Assembly (NCBI GenBank): GCA_963834305.1
Contig: CAWIAX010000002.1
Span: 2,046,001 to 2,110,000, forward strand
Length of the DNA stretch: 64,000 nt
Direction of reading: 5' to 3'
DNA from: JACCXG01 sp963834305
GTDB taxonomy: Bacteria > Acidobacteriota > Vicinamibacteria > Vicinamibacterales > 2-12-FULL-66-21
The position numbers and the translations under genes are program-made. The notes beneath the pieces are model-generated. The model was not told the origin of the DNA. It saw nothing but the letters and a program-made list of their open reading frames with translations, and did no database searches. Of this stretch, positions 57,216 through 64,000 are shown in pieces; position 1 is the first letter of the stretch, and each line of letters opens with the position of its first letter.

Positions 57216-58799
57216 TCAGCCCGCCGATTTCAACGCCCGCTTCAGGATTTTCCCGGTCGGCCCCACCGGCAGCGACTCGCGCAGCTCGACAGACCGTGGA
57301 TACTTGTAGGCCGCCATCTGCTCCCGGCACCACGCGACGAGCTCGGGCGGCGTCAGCTCCGCGCCAGGCTTGAGCACGACGAAGGCCTTGACCTCCTCCC
57401 CCAGCCGCTCGTCGGGCACCCCGATCACGGCGGCCAGCGACACCGCCGGGTGGGTCAACATGACCTCTTCGATCTCGCGCGGGTAGACGTTGAGCCCGCC
57501 GCGGATGATCATGTCCTTCTTGCGATCGACGATCGTCAGATAGCCGTCCGTGTCGAGACGGCCGATGTCGCCGGTGTGGAACCAGCCGCCCCGCATCGCT
57601 TCGGCCGTTGCCTCGGGCCGGTTGAAATAGCCCTTCATGATGTTCGGGCCGCGGATGATCACCTCGCCCGTCTCCCCGGCCGCCACGACGCGATCGTCCG
57701 CGTCCACGCACCTGACGTCGACGCCGAAGATCGACTGGCCGACGGTCCCCGGCCGGGCGGGATGATGCAGCTGGTTGAAGCAGGCGACCGGCGACGTCTC
57801 CGACAGCCCGTAGCCCTCGACGATGCGCGCCGAGAACGTCGCCTCGAAGCCGCGCAGCACCTCGAGCGGCATCGGCGCGCCGCCGGAGGCGCACAGCCGC
57901 AGGTGCGCGGCCACGACCCCGGTGTCGGCGCCGCCGCCCCTCGCCAGCTGCAGCAGCGCCCAGTACATGGTCGGCACGCCGATCCAGAACCCGACTTTCT
58001 CGCGCGCCATGGTGTCGAGAACGGCTTTCGGGTCGAAGCGCGGCAGGAGCACGAGCCGGAAGCTGCTCAGGAAGCCGGCGTTCATCTGGCACGTCTGCGC
58101 CGTCGAGTGGAAGAGCGGCAGGGTCACCAGCGCGACATCCTGCGCGAACCCCCCCTGCATCGCCGGCTGGTGGATGTCGCGGGTCGCCATCGCGTTGAGC
58201 AGCATGTTCTCGTGCGTCAGCTCGGCGCCCTTCGGCTGACCAGTCGTGCCGGAGGTGTAGAGGATCACGGCGGTGTCGTCGGGACGCCGGGGGACGCTCT
58301 CGAACGGCGATCCGCCGAGGCCCATCACTTCGTCGAGCGTCCGCGCGCCGGCGACCGGACTCGGGGCGCCGGGCGCGGCCGGGATCACGATCAGGTTCGC
58401 GCAGTGCGCTTCGTCGCACCCGGCCTTCGCCATGGCCGCCATCGGCAGCTCGCTCGTGCCCTCGAAGGCAATGTGCGCCACCGCCCGGCTGTCGGTGAGG
58501 TGATACGCGATCTCCCGCGGCTTGAGGAGCACGTTCAGCGGCACGACGACGGCGCCCGCCTTCAGGATGCCGTAGTACGCAATCGGGAACCACGGCAGGT
58601 TCGGGCAGCTGAGCGCGACGTGATCGCCGGGGCCCACGCCCATCGCCTGCAGCCCCGCCGCCAGGCGGTGCGCCCGCGCGTTCAGGTCCGCGAACGTGAG
58701 GTGCATGTCGCCGCAGGTCACGGCGACCCACTCGGGGGTCTGCCGGGCGGCGTGTTCCAGGATGCTGGCGAGATTCAGGGTGGTGGCGTCGTGGCGCAC
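57216..58799 (-). CDS. Long-chain fatty-acid-CoA ligase-like (ANL superfamily)
   Basis: A 527-aa adenylate-forming enzyme. The ATP-binding P-loop is in ILYTSGTTGQPKGAELTHEN, motif II in EGYGLSETSPVACFNQLH, the hinge in GWFHTGDIGRLDTDGYLTIV and DRKKDMIIRGGLNVYPREIE, and the catalytic Lys in PTGKILKRALKSAG. It activates a fatty or aryl acid to its CoA thioester via acyl-AMP. GTG start at 58799. It is separated from the gas-vesicle operon by 83 bp and from opcA by 33 bp; a functional link with either is not evident. Confidence 0.93.
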   Translation of the reverse strand: MRHDATTLNLASILEHAARQTPEWVAVTCGDMHLTFADLNARAHRLAAGLQAMGVGPGDHVALSCPNLPWFPIAYYGILKAGAVVVPLNVLLKPREIAYHLTDSRAVAHIAFEGTSELPMAAMAKAGCDEAHCANLIVIPAAPGAPSPVAGARTLDEVMGLGGSPFESVPRRPDDTAVILYTSGTTGQPKGAELTHENMLLNAMATRDIHQPAMQGGFAQDVALVTLPLFHSTAQTCQMNAGFLSSFRLVLLPRFDPKAVLDTMAREKVGFWIGVPTMYWALLQLARGGGADTGVVAAHLRLCASGGAPMPLEVLRGFEATFSARIVEGYGLSETSPVACFNQLHHPARPGTVGQSIFGVDVRCVDADDRVVAAGETGEVIIRGPNIMKGYFNRPEATAEAMRGGWFHTGDIGRLDTDGYLTIVDRKKDMIIRGGLNVYPREIEEVMLTHPAVSLAAVIGVPDERLGEEVKAFVVLKPGAELTPPELVAWCREQMAAYKYPRSVELRESLPVGPTGKILKRALKSAG

Positions 58800-58832
58800 C
58801 GGGGGAAGGTAGCACGACGCGCGGGCGGCGGG

Positions 58833-59669
58833 CTACGTCGTCGGCGCCGGCAGCGTCCGCGCCAGCGCGCGTTCGAACGCGAAGTCTCTCGATCGGACGC
58901 GGAGCTCCTGCGAGATGAGCGACGGCAGGCTCTGGTCGCCGAGCGAGACCACGCGGGAGGCGAGCGGCTGGCCGTGCATGCGCGCCTCGGCGCTGACGCA
59001 GGTGGTGTTGGGCAGCAGCTTGAGCTCGAGGCTGGTGCCAGGCCCCTCGATCGTGACGGCCGCCAGCGCGGCGGGCGCCTCTTCGCGGACGACGGCGACG
59101 CGGCCGTCCCAGCCGAGCGAGGCATCGAGCCAGCCGGCAAAAAGTGCGCACAGGGGCTGGTCGCTGCCCTCGACGCGCAGGCGCGCAAAGGTGCGGGAGG
59201 CGTCGCGCACCGGCGCGAGATCGAAGAAGTGCGCCATCGCCGCCCGCCACCGCGTCAGCCGGGCCCAGCGCACGTCGGTGAGGGCCGTGCGCTCGAAGAG
59301 GTCGGGGGCGCGCTCCCAGAGCGGCTCGGGATGCTCCGCGTCGAGAACGACGCGATCGGCCAGCGTGGCGACCCCGGCCAGCGCGTCCGGCGGGCCGCCG
59401 CGCCACCACACCACGCTCGGAAGACTCGACAGCCGCAGCGCGGCAATCGCGTTGTTCAGGTAGCCGAGCGGCAGCCCCTCGATCGTGGCGACGTCGTCGT
59501 TGGTCTGGTGTGGAATCGGGCTCGCCGGCGACGTCGAGATCAGCACCACGCGGACACTGACCGCTTCGTTGATGCCGCCGAGGCTGGCGCGGGCCTCGGC
59601 GAGGCGGGCCGAGGGTCCCACGATGATCAGGGTTCCGGATCGTGAGAAGGCGGGGGTGGCCACGGTCAT
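58833..59669 (-). CDS. opcA: Glucose-6-phosphate dehydrogenase assembly protein OpcA
   Basis: A 278-aa OpcA-family protein: SGTLIIVGPSARLAEARASL, IPHQTNDDVATIEGLPLGYL, LSSLPSVVWWRGGPPDALAG and DVRWARLTRWRAAMAHFFDL. OpcA allosterically supports the G6PD encoded just upstream. Its ATG overlaps the zwf stop (ATGA), so the pair is co-translated, the usual arrangement. Confidence 0.9.
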   Translation of the reverse strand: MTVATPAFSRSGTLIIVGPSARLAEARASLGGINEAVSVRVVLISTSPASPIPHQTNDDVATIEGLPLGYLNNAIAALRLSSLPSVVWWRGGPPDALAGVATLADRVVLDAEHPEPLWERAPDLFERTALTDVRWARLTRWRAAMAHFFDLAPVRDASRTFARLRVEGSDQPLCALFAGWLDASLGWDGRVAVVREEAPAALAAVTIEGPGTSLELKLLPNTTCVSAEARMHGQPLASRVVSLGDQSLPSLISQELRVRSRDFAFERALARTLPAPTT

Positions 59670-61189
59670 AGCGTCCTCCAGCGTCGTCCGTCCTTGGCAA
59701 TCAGCGCGTCGGCCTCGGGCGGTCCCCATTCGCCCGATTCGTAAGTCGGGATGTGGGTGGCCTTGTCCTCGCGCCAGGACTCGTGGATGGGGGTCACGAG
59801 CGCCCAGGAGGCCTCGACGAAATCGTGGCGGGCAAAGAGCGTGGCGTCGCCCAGCATGGCGTCGAGCAGCAGCGTCTCGTAGGCCTCCGGCACCTCGCCG
59901 GGGAAGGTCGAGCCGTAGCGGAAATTCATCATGACCGGCGCGACCTGCATGCGGGTGCCCGGGATCTTGGCGTCGAAGCGCAGCGAGATGCCTTCGTCCG
60001 GCTGGACGTTGATGACGAGCAGGTTCGACGTCAGCGGCGTCGGACTGACGCGCCGGAAGATCTGCAGCGGCGGCCGGTTGAACTGGATGGCGATTTCCGT
60101 CGTCCGCTTCGGCAGGCGCTTCCCGGTCCGCAGGTAGAACGGGACGCCCGCCCAGCGCCAGCTGTCCAGCTGCAGGCGCATCGCGACGAACGTCTCGGTG
60201 GTGGAGCTCTTGGACACGCCCGGCTCGGTGCGGTACGAGGGCACGTCGGTCGAGGACACGTAGCCGTCGCGGTACTGGCCGCGGACGATGGCGGGGCGCG
60301 AGTCGCCGCCGACGATGGGCTGGACCGAGAGCAGCGCGTCCATCTTGCGATCGCGGACGCTCGCCGCCGTGAACTCGGTGGGCGGCTCCATGGCGACGAG
60401 CGCGAGCAGCTGCATCAGGTGGTTCTGCACCATGTCGCGGAGCGCGCCAGCCCCTTCGTAGTACGACGCGCGCCGCTCGACGCCGACCGTCTCGGCGGCG
60501 GTGATCTGGACGTGGTCGATGTAGCGCCGGTTCCAGATCGGCTCGAACATGCCGTTGGCGAAGCGCAGCACCAGCAGGTTCTGAACGGTTTCCTTGCCAA
60601 GGTAATGGTCGATGCGGAAGATCTGCTCTTCGTCGAAATGCCGGTGCAGCAGCTCGTTGAGATCCCGGGCGCTGGCGAGGTCCACGCCGAACGGCTTCTC
60701 CACGATGATCCGCCGCCATCCGCGCGTGACGTGGCCGGCCAGTCCGGCGGCCCCGAGCCGCTCGGCCACCGTGCCGTAGACCGACGGGGGGATGGCGAGG
60801 TAATAGAGCACCCCCTCGTCGCCGTCGATGCGGCGCAGCTGCTTCGCCAGCCGGTCGTAGAGCGCCGGGTCGTCCATCTCGCCGGCGAGGTAGTACATCC
60901 CCGCCTCGAGCGATCGGGCGACTTCGTCGTCTGCCGCGTCGGGGTCGACGAACTCGCGCATGCTGTCGCGGAACTGCTGGCGGAAGCCCTCGTCGTCCAT
61001 TTCCGTCCGGCCGACGCCGACCACGTTGAAGCGGGCGGGCAGGCGCTGGCCGCGCGACAGGCTGTGCAGCGCGGGCAGGAGCTTGCGCTTGGTGAGATCG
61101 CCGGAGGCGCCGAAGATCACCAGCGTGGTGGCGCCTGGCGTCGGCTCGATGCGGAGGTTGTCGAGCAGCGGATTGTCGGCCGGGGTCAT
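59666..61189 (-). CDS. zwf: Glucose-6-phosphate 1-dehydrogenase
   Basis: A 507-aa G6PD, first enzyme of the oxidative pentose-phosphate pathway. The NADP-binding motif is TLVIFGASGDLTKRKLLPAL; the active-site sequence FRIDHYLGKETVQNLLVLRF contains the catalytic His and substrate Lys; WAGVPFYLRTGKRLPKR is also conserved. The gene is intact and full length. ATG at 61189; the end overlaps opcA. Confidence 0.97.
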   Translation of the reverse strand: MTPADNPLLDNLRIEPTPGATTLVIFGASGDLTKRKLLPALHSLSRGQRLPARFNVVGVGRTEMDDEGFRQQFRDSMREFVDPDAADDEVARSLEAGMYYLAGEMDDPALYDRLAKQLRRIDGDEGVLYYLAIPPSVYGTVAERLGAAGLAGHVTRGWRRIIVEKPFGVDLASARDLNELLHRHFDEEQIFRIDHYLGKETVQNLLVLRFANGMFEPIWNRRYIDHVQITAAETVGVERRASYYEGAGALRDMVQNHLMQLLALVAMEPPTEFTAASVRDRKMDALLSVQPIVGGDSRPAIVRGQYRDGYVSSTDVPSYRTEPGVSKSSTTETFVAMRLQLDSWRWAGVPFYLRTGKRLPKRTTEIAIQFNRPPLQIFRRVSPTPLTSNLLVINVQPDEGISLRFDAKIPGTRMQVAPVMMNFRYGSTFPGEVPEAYETLLLDAMLGDATLFARHDFVEASWALVTPIHESWREDKATHIPTYESGEWGPPEADALIAKDGRRWRTL

Positions 61190-61243
61190 CAGGCTGATGA
61201 TACCGGCGCGGCGCGCCGGCAGGCGAGCATTTCAGCCCGCCGC

Positions 61244-62497
61244 CTACCGCGGCCGTGCCGACAGGTAGGCCTTCGCCGCCGGCGTGCCCATCAGCCGCAG
61301 GCAGTCCAGGACCTCCTGGCGGAGGCTCGCGATCTTCTCCCGGTCCGCGATCCGGATGAGCCCCTCGTCGTCGCGGGCGCTGCAGAGACCGGCAATCACG
61401 GCGCCGCGGGCGCCGTCGGGTCCCCGGACGTAGAGCGTGCGCAGCTGCTCCTGCCCGCCGGCGCGGCCGAGCGCGAGGATGGCGCGTTCGCGGAGGGGCG
61501 CATCGCGCTCCGACTGCGCGATGGTGTAGAGGCCCGTGCGGTCCGCCCGTTCGGCGAGCGAGTTGACGACCTGCGCCTTCAGACGCGGCGTGCCGGAGCC
61601 GTAGACCTCGAGGAGCTCGGCGCCGGCGGAGACGCCGCCGAAGCGGGCCAGCTCGCGAACGGCGACGATCTGGACCGCCTCCGGGCCCGTCCGCGCCACG
61701 GCCGCCACCACCTCCTCGGCCTGCGGATTCCGCGATTGTGCGAGCACGAAGACGGCGCGGCGCGCGGCGGCGAGGTTGTCCGCCTCGAAGGCGATGCTGC
61801 GCAGCATCGGGATCACCCGCGGCGCATCGACGGCCATCAAGCGGCCGAGGGCCTCGACGCGCAGGTCGGCGTCGGGCAGGTAGTTGTCGGCGACCCAGGC
61901 CGGCGGCGGTGGCGGCGGCGGGGGCACGCCGGCCACGGCGGGCGCCGGTGGAACCGCGGCCACCGGCGGCGGTGGCGGGACGGGCCATGCCGGGGCGGGG
62001 GTGGAGGGAGGCGCGGGCTGCCGGGGCGCGACGGCCGTCCGGCCTGGCGCCGGGGACGGGTGCGGCGCGGCAACCCGGACCGGCGGCTTCGGCGGCAGCG
62101 GCGCGGCCGTCCACCACAACACGTCGTTGCGCCCGAGCTTCTGCGCGAGCTCGATGAGCAGCGAATACGCCGGCGCCGACCAGCGGCTCTTCTCGAACTC
62201 GCGCTGGAGGCGGCGGATGCTCTCGACCGACTCCACCATGTGGCCTGCCTGGTTCTGGCTGTGCGCCAGCCAGAACAGCGCCTCGTCGCGGTTCGGTTCC
62301 TTGCGGTCGTCGGCGGCCGCCTTCAAGAGAGCGATCGCCTGTACCCACTGCTCCTCGGCGATCAGGTCCTTGGCGCGGAGCATCCGTGCCGACTCGGCGG
62401 GCACCCCGCCACGCATGTCGGAGACCAAAGCGGCAGCCGCGCCGGAGAGCAGCGGCGGAGCGAGCAGGATCCCGAGCAGACACCAGACGTGCGTCAT
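61244..62497 (-). CDS. Secreted HEAT-repeat protein with proline-rich linker
   Basis: A 417-aa protein. It has a signal peptide (WCLLGILLAPPLLSGAAAAL) and a TPR-like N-terminal half (AALFWLAHSQ-type helices around EALFWLAHSQNQAGHMVESV). A proline-rich linker of about 75 residues with several PPPPPP runs follows. The C-terminal half is a HEAT-like array (RVEALGRLMAVDAPRVIPML, AARRAVFVLAQSRNPQAEEV, LRERAILALGRAGGQEQLR). ATG at 62497 overlaps the anti-sigma stop. It may sense envelope state for the sigma/anti-sigma pair; that is context inference. Confidence 0.82.
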   Translation of the reverse strand: MTHVWCLLGILLAPPLLSGAAAALVSDMRGGVPAESARMLRAKDLIAEEQWVQAIALLKAAADDRKEPNRDEALFWLAHSQNQAGHMVESVESIRRLQREFEKSRWSAPAYSLLIELAQKLGRNDVLWWTAAPLPPKPPVRVAAPHPSPAPGRTAVAPRQPAPPSTPAPAWPVPPPPPVAAVPPAPAVAGVPPPPPPPPAWVADNYLPDADLRVEALGRLMAVDAPRVIPMLRSIAFEADNLAAARRAVFVLAQSRNPQAEEVVAAVARTGPEAVQIVAVRELARFGGVSAGAELLEVYGSGTPRLKAQVVNSLAERADRTGLYTIAQSERDAPLRERAILALGRAGGQEQLRTLYVRGPDGARGAVIAGLCSARDDEGLIRIADREKIASLRQEVLDCLRLMGTPAAKAYLSARPR

Positions 62498-63321
62498 TGG
62501 CTTCCTCGCGCGGCGCGGACGTCCGCCCGCGCATGCACTACGTCCATCTTCGTCAGCAGATCGCGGCGCCGAATCAGGCGCTGGAGCTGCTCCAGGGAGC
62601 CGGCGTCCGGCTCCTGCGCCATCGACGTCTGGAGCAGGACGAGCTCGAGGTCCCGCATCACGTCGGCGAGCCCGTTCATCCCCCGCGCTTCGGCGGCCTG
62701 CCGGTAGAGGCGGGTATCGCCGAGCAGCGTCCCCGCCAGCTCGCGTTCGTAGGCCCAGTCGGTGCCAGCCGACGCATCCGGCTCCTTGGTCGCCAGCCCG
62801 AGCACGACGAGCTTCGACCGCTCGAAATGCTGGCCGCTGAGCGACACCAGCGCGGGGTCGGGCGCCGGCACGGCATCCGCCGGCATGGCATCCGGCGCCG
62901 GCACCGGCCGTTCCTGCGCAGACGCTGGGCGCCCCGGAGCTGCGTCGCCGGCCGGACGCCGGCCGGGCGCGAACAGGACGCTGAGCGTGACGAGCGCGAC
63001 CGCCGCGGCGGCGGCCAGGTAGCCGGAGCCTGCCGGCGACGCGGTCCACGGCCAGGCGTTCGGCAGGGGCGCGCGCGTGCCGGCGTCCGGCGCCGCCACG
63101 GCGCGATCGAGCCGCGCCATGAATGCCGGCCAGCCGTCCGGGGGGGCCGCGACGTCGGGCTGCGCGGCCAGGGCCGCGCGCACGACCGCCAGCTCCTCGA
63201 GCGCCTGGCGGCACGCCGGACACGCGGGCAGATGGCCGGTGACCGCACGGCGCTCCGGCGCCGGCAGTTCGTCGTAGAAGTACAGCTCGATGGTGCCGGC
63301 GTCCTGCAGCGGGCACGTCAT
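62494..63321 (-). CDS. Zinc-binding anti-sigma factor (ZAS), membrane-spanning
   Basis: A 275-aa protein. The N-terminal anti-sigma domain has H-x-x-x-C-x-x-C in VTGHLPACPACRQALEELAV. One transmembrane helix follows (GYLAAAAAVALVTLSVLFAP), then a periplasmic domain of about 140 residues (LSGQHFERSKLVVLGLATKE). It sequesters the ECF sigma factor encoded upstream, with which it overlaps by ATGA. The periplasmic part probably receives the signal, perhaps through the HEAT-repeat partner downstream. Confidence 0.88.
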   Translation of the reverse strand: MTCPLQDAGTIELYFYDELPAPERRAVTGHLPACPACRQALEELAVVRAALAAQPDVAAPPDGWPAFMARLDRAVAAPDAGTRAPLPNAWPWTASPAGSGYLAAAAAVALVTLSVLFAPGRRPAGDAAPGRPASAQERPVPAPDAMPADAVPAPDPALVSLSGQHFERSKLVVLGLATKEPDASAGTDWAYERELAGTLLGDTRLYRQAAEARGMNGLADVMRDLELVLLQTSMAQEPDAGSLEQLQRLIRRRDLLTKMDVVHARADVRAARGSQ

Positions 63322-63909
63322 ACGCGCCCCCGAGCCAGGCCGGCGGCGGCCGCCGGGACGTGGGCGCGCGCCAGCGCATGCCGCAGCCGGTGCACGGCGG
63401 CATGCAGCTGCCGTTTCACCGTCCCCTCGGCCAGCCCCAGCAGCCCGGGCAATCTCGCCCAGCTTGAGACCCTGATGGTGGCGCATGATGAAGACGACCC
63501 GCTGCCCGGGCGGCAGGCGGCTGACCTCCAGGGCAATCGCCTGGCCCAGCTCCCCGGCGTACGCGCGATCTTCGGGGCCCGGGGTTTCTTCCGGCGCACT
63601 CGCCAGGCGGCGCTCCGCCTCGTCGGCGGAGGGGGCGCCAGCCGCCGGGACGTGGCGGCGGCGATGGTCGATACAGGCATTCATCACGATTCGATACAGC
63701 CAGGAGCTCAACTGCGCGTCCTGGCGGAACTGGTCGAGCGAGCGATACACCTTGAGGAACACTTCCTGGGCAATGTCTTCCGCGTCGTGGTGATTCCCCG
63801 CGAATTGATACGCGACGCGATACACCATGGATCGATGCTGCTCGACGAGCGCCTGAAAGGCGGAGGCGTCGCCGTCCGCCGCGCGGGTAATCAGGTCCGA
63901 ATCAGCCAT
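63318..63909 (-). CDS. ECF (RpoE-like) sigma factor (one frameshift)
   Basis: A protein of about 196 aa. Region 2: VEQHRSMVYRVAYQFAGNHH, DAEDIAQEVFLKVYRSLDQF, LSSWLYRIVMNACIDHRRR. Region 4: RLPPGQRVVFIMRHHQGLKL, GEIARLLGLAEGTVKRQLHA, the helix-turn-helix. An extra G in a GGG run near 63446 breaks the frame between the two helices of region 4. ATG at 63909. A TATGGT box lies at 63927-63922 on the minus strand, within the imperfect palindrome GTCATATGGTGAC, a possible autoregulatory promoter. It directs extracytoplasmic-stress-type transcription together with its anti-sigma. Confidence 0.9.
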
Positions 63910-64000
63910 CAGGGCCGTGTCACCATATGACGGCGCCGCGGGGCGGGTGGTTGATCGGCCAGGCCCGGCCCGGCCGGCACGAGGCAGCCATCTTGCAACA

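Noticed and set aside
62494..63909. Apparent fusion of sigma factor and anti-sigma factor
   Set aside because: A one-base insertion near 63446 shifts the sigma frame into the anti-sigma frame. The corrected sigma factor ends at the ATGA overlap, as is usual for such pairs.

Overview
This is a very GC-rich bacterial window of about 64 kb, coding almost end to end, with many ATGA/GTGA overlaps between neighbouring genes. Gene content (mraZ, MurJ, GT9 heptosyltransferase-like protein, Wzx-like flippase, ECF sigma/ZAS anti-sigma, zwf-opcA, gas vesicle genes) points to a Gram-negative-type, high-GC organism. An uncultured Acidobacteriota member is my best guess, but that is inference from overall style, not from a marker gene. 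Many plainly homologous genes are split by single-base indels. These cluster between about 34.5 and 43.2 kb, which suggests a draft (probably metagenomic) sequence rather than mass pseudogenisation, because housekeeping genes such as murJ and yqeY are hit as well.

Layout. (1) 0-1.85 kb: mraZ on the minus strand with a sigma70-like promoter and a three-copy MraZ operator, and divergently a YchF-type ATPase. (2) 1.85-39.2 kb: a large surface-polysaccharide/glycolipid locus. It holds GT2, GT4 and GT9 transferases, six polytopic GT39/ArnT-like proteins, two nucleotide-sugar epimerase/dehydratases, a DegT aminotransferase, an SGNH hydrolase plus MBOAT acyltransferase pair, a flippase, two methyltransferases, a GNAT protein, a polysaccharide deacetylase, three radical-SAM enzymes and a secreted STN-like proline-rich protein. 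Three intergenic tandem-repeat arrays with 7- or 8-nt units lie at its right end. (3) 39.3-43.6 kb: yqeY, a textbook terminator, murJ, an MFS transporter and a rhomboid protease. (4) 43.6-47.4 kb: a cupin, a fused alpha-beta E1 dehydrogenase and a secreted propeller-like protein. (5) 47.3-57.1 kb, minus strand: a compact gas-vesicle operon. (6) 57.2-63.9 kb, minus strand: an acyl-CoA ligase, zwf-opcA, and an ECF sigma/anti-sigma/HEAT-repeat operon.

The most unusual system is the gas-vesicle operon. From its promoter it reads: two GvpA-family proteins, a GAF-PAS-PAS histidine kinase, a response regulator, GvpF/L, GvpG, a 675-residue tandem Get3/ArsA-type ATPase with a CxxC motif in each half, a second GvpF/L, a third GvpA-family protein, a third GvpF/L, GvpK, and a diacylglycerol-kinase-like lipid kinase. 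No GvpN AAA+ ATPase is present in the window. A private two-component system, a fused Get3-like pseudo-dimer that could chaperone hydrophobic GvpA, and a translationally coupled lipid kinase together suggest a variant vesicle-assembly module that deserves direct study.
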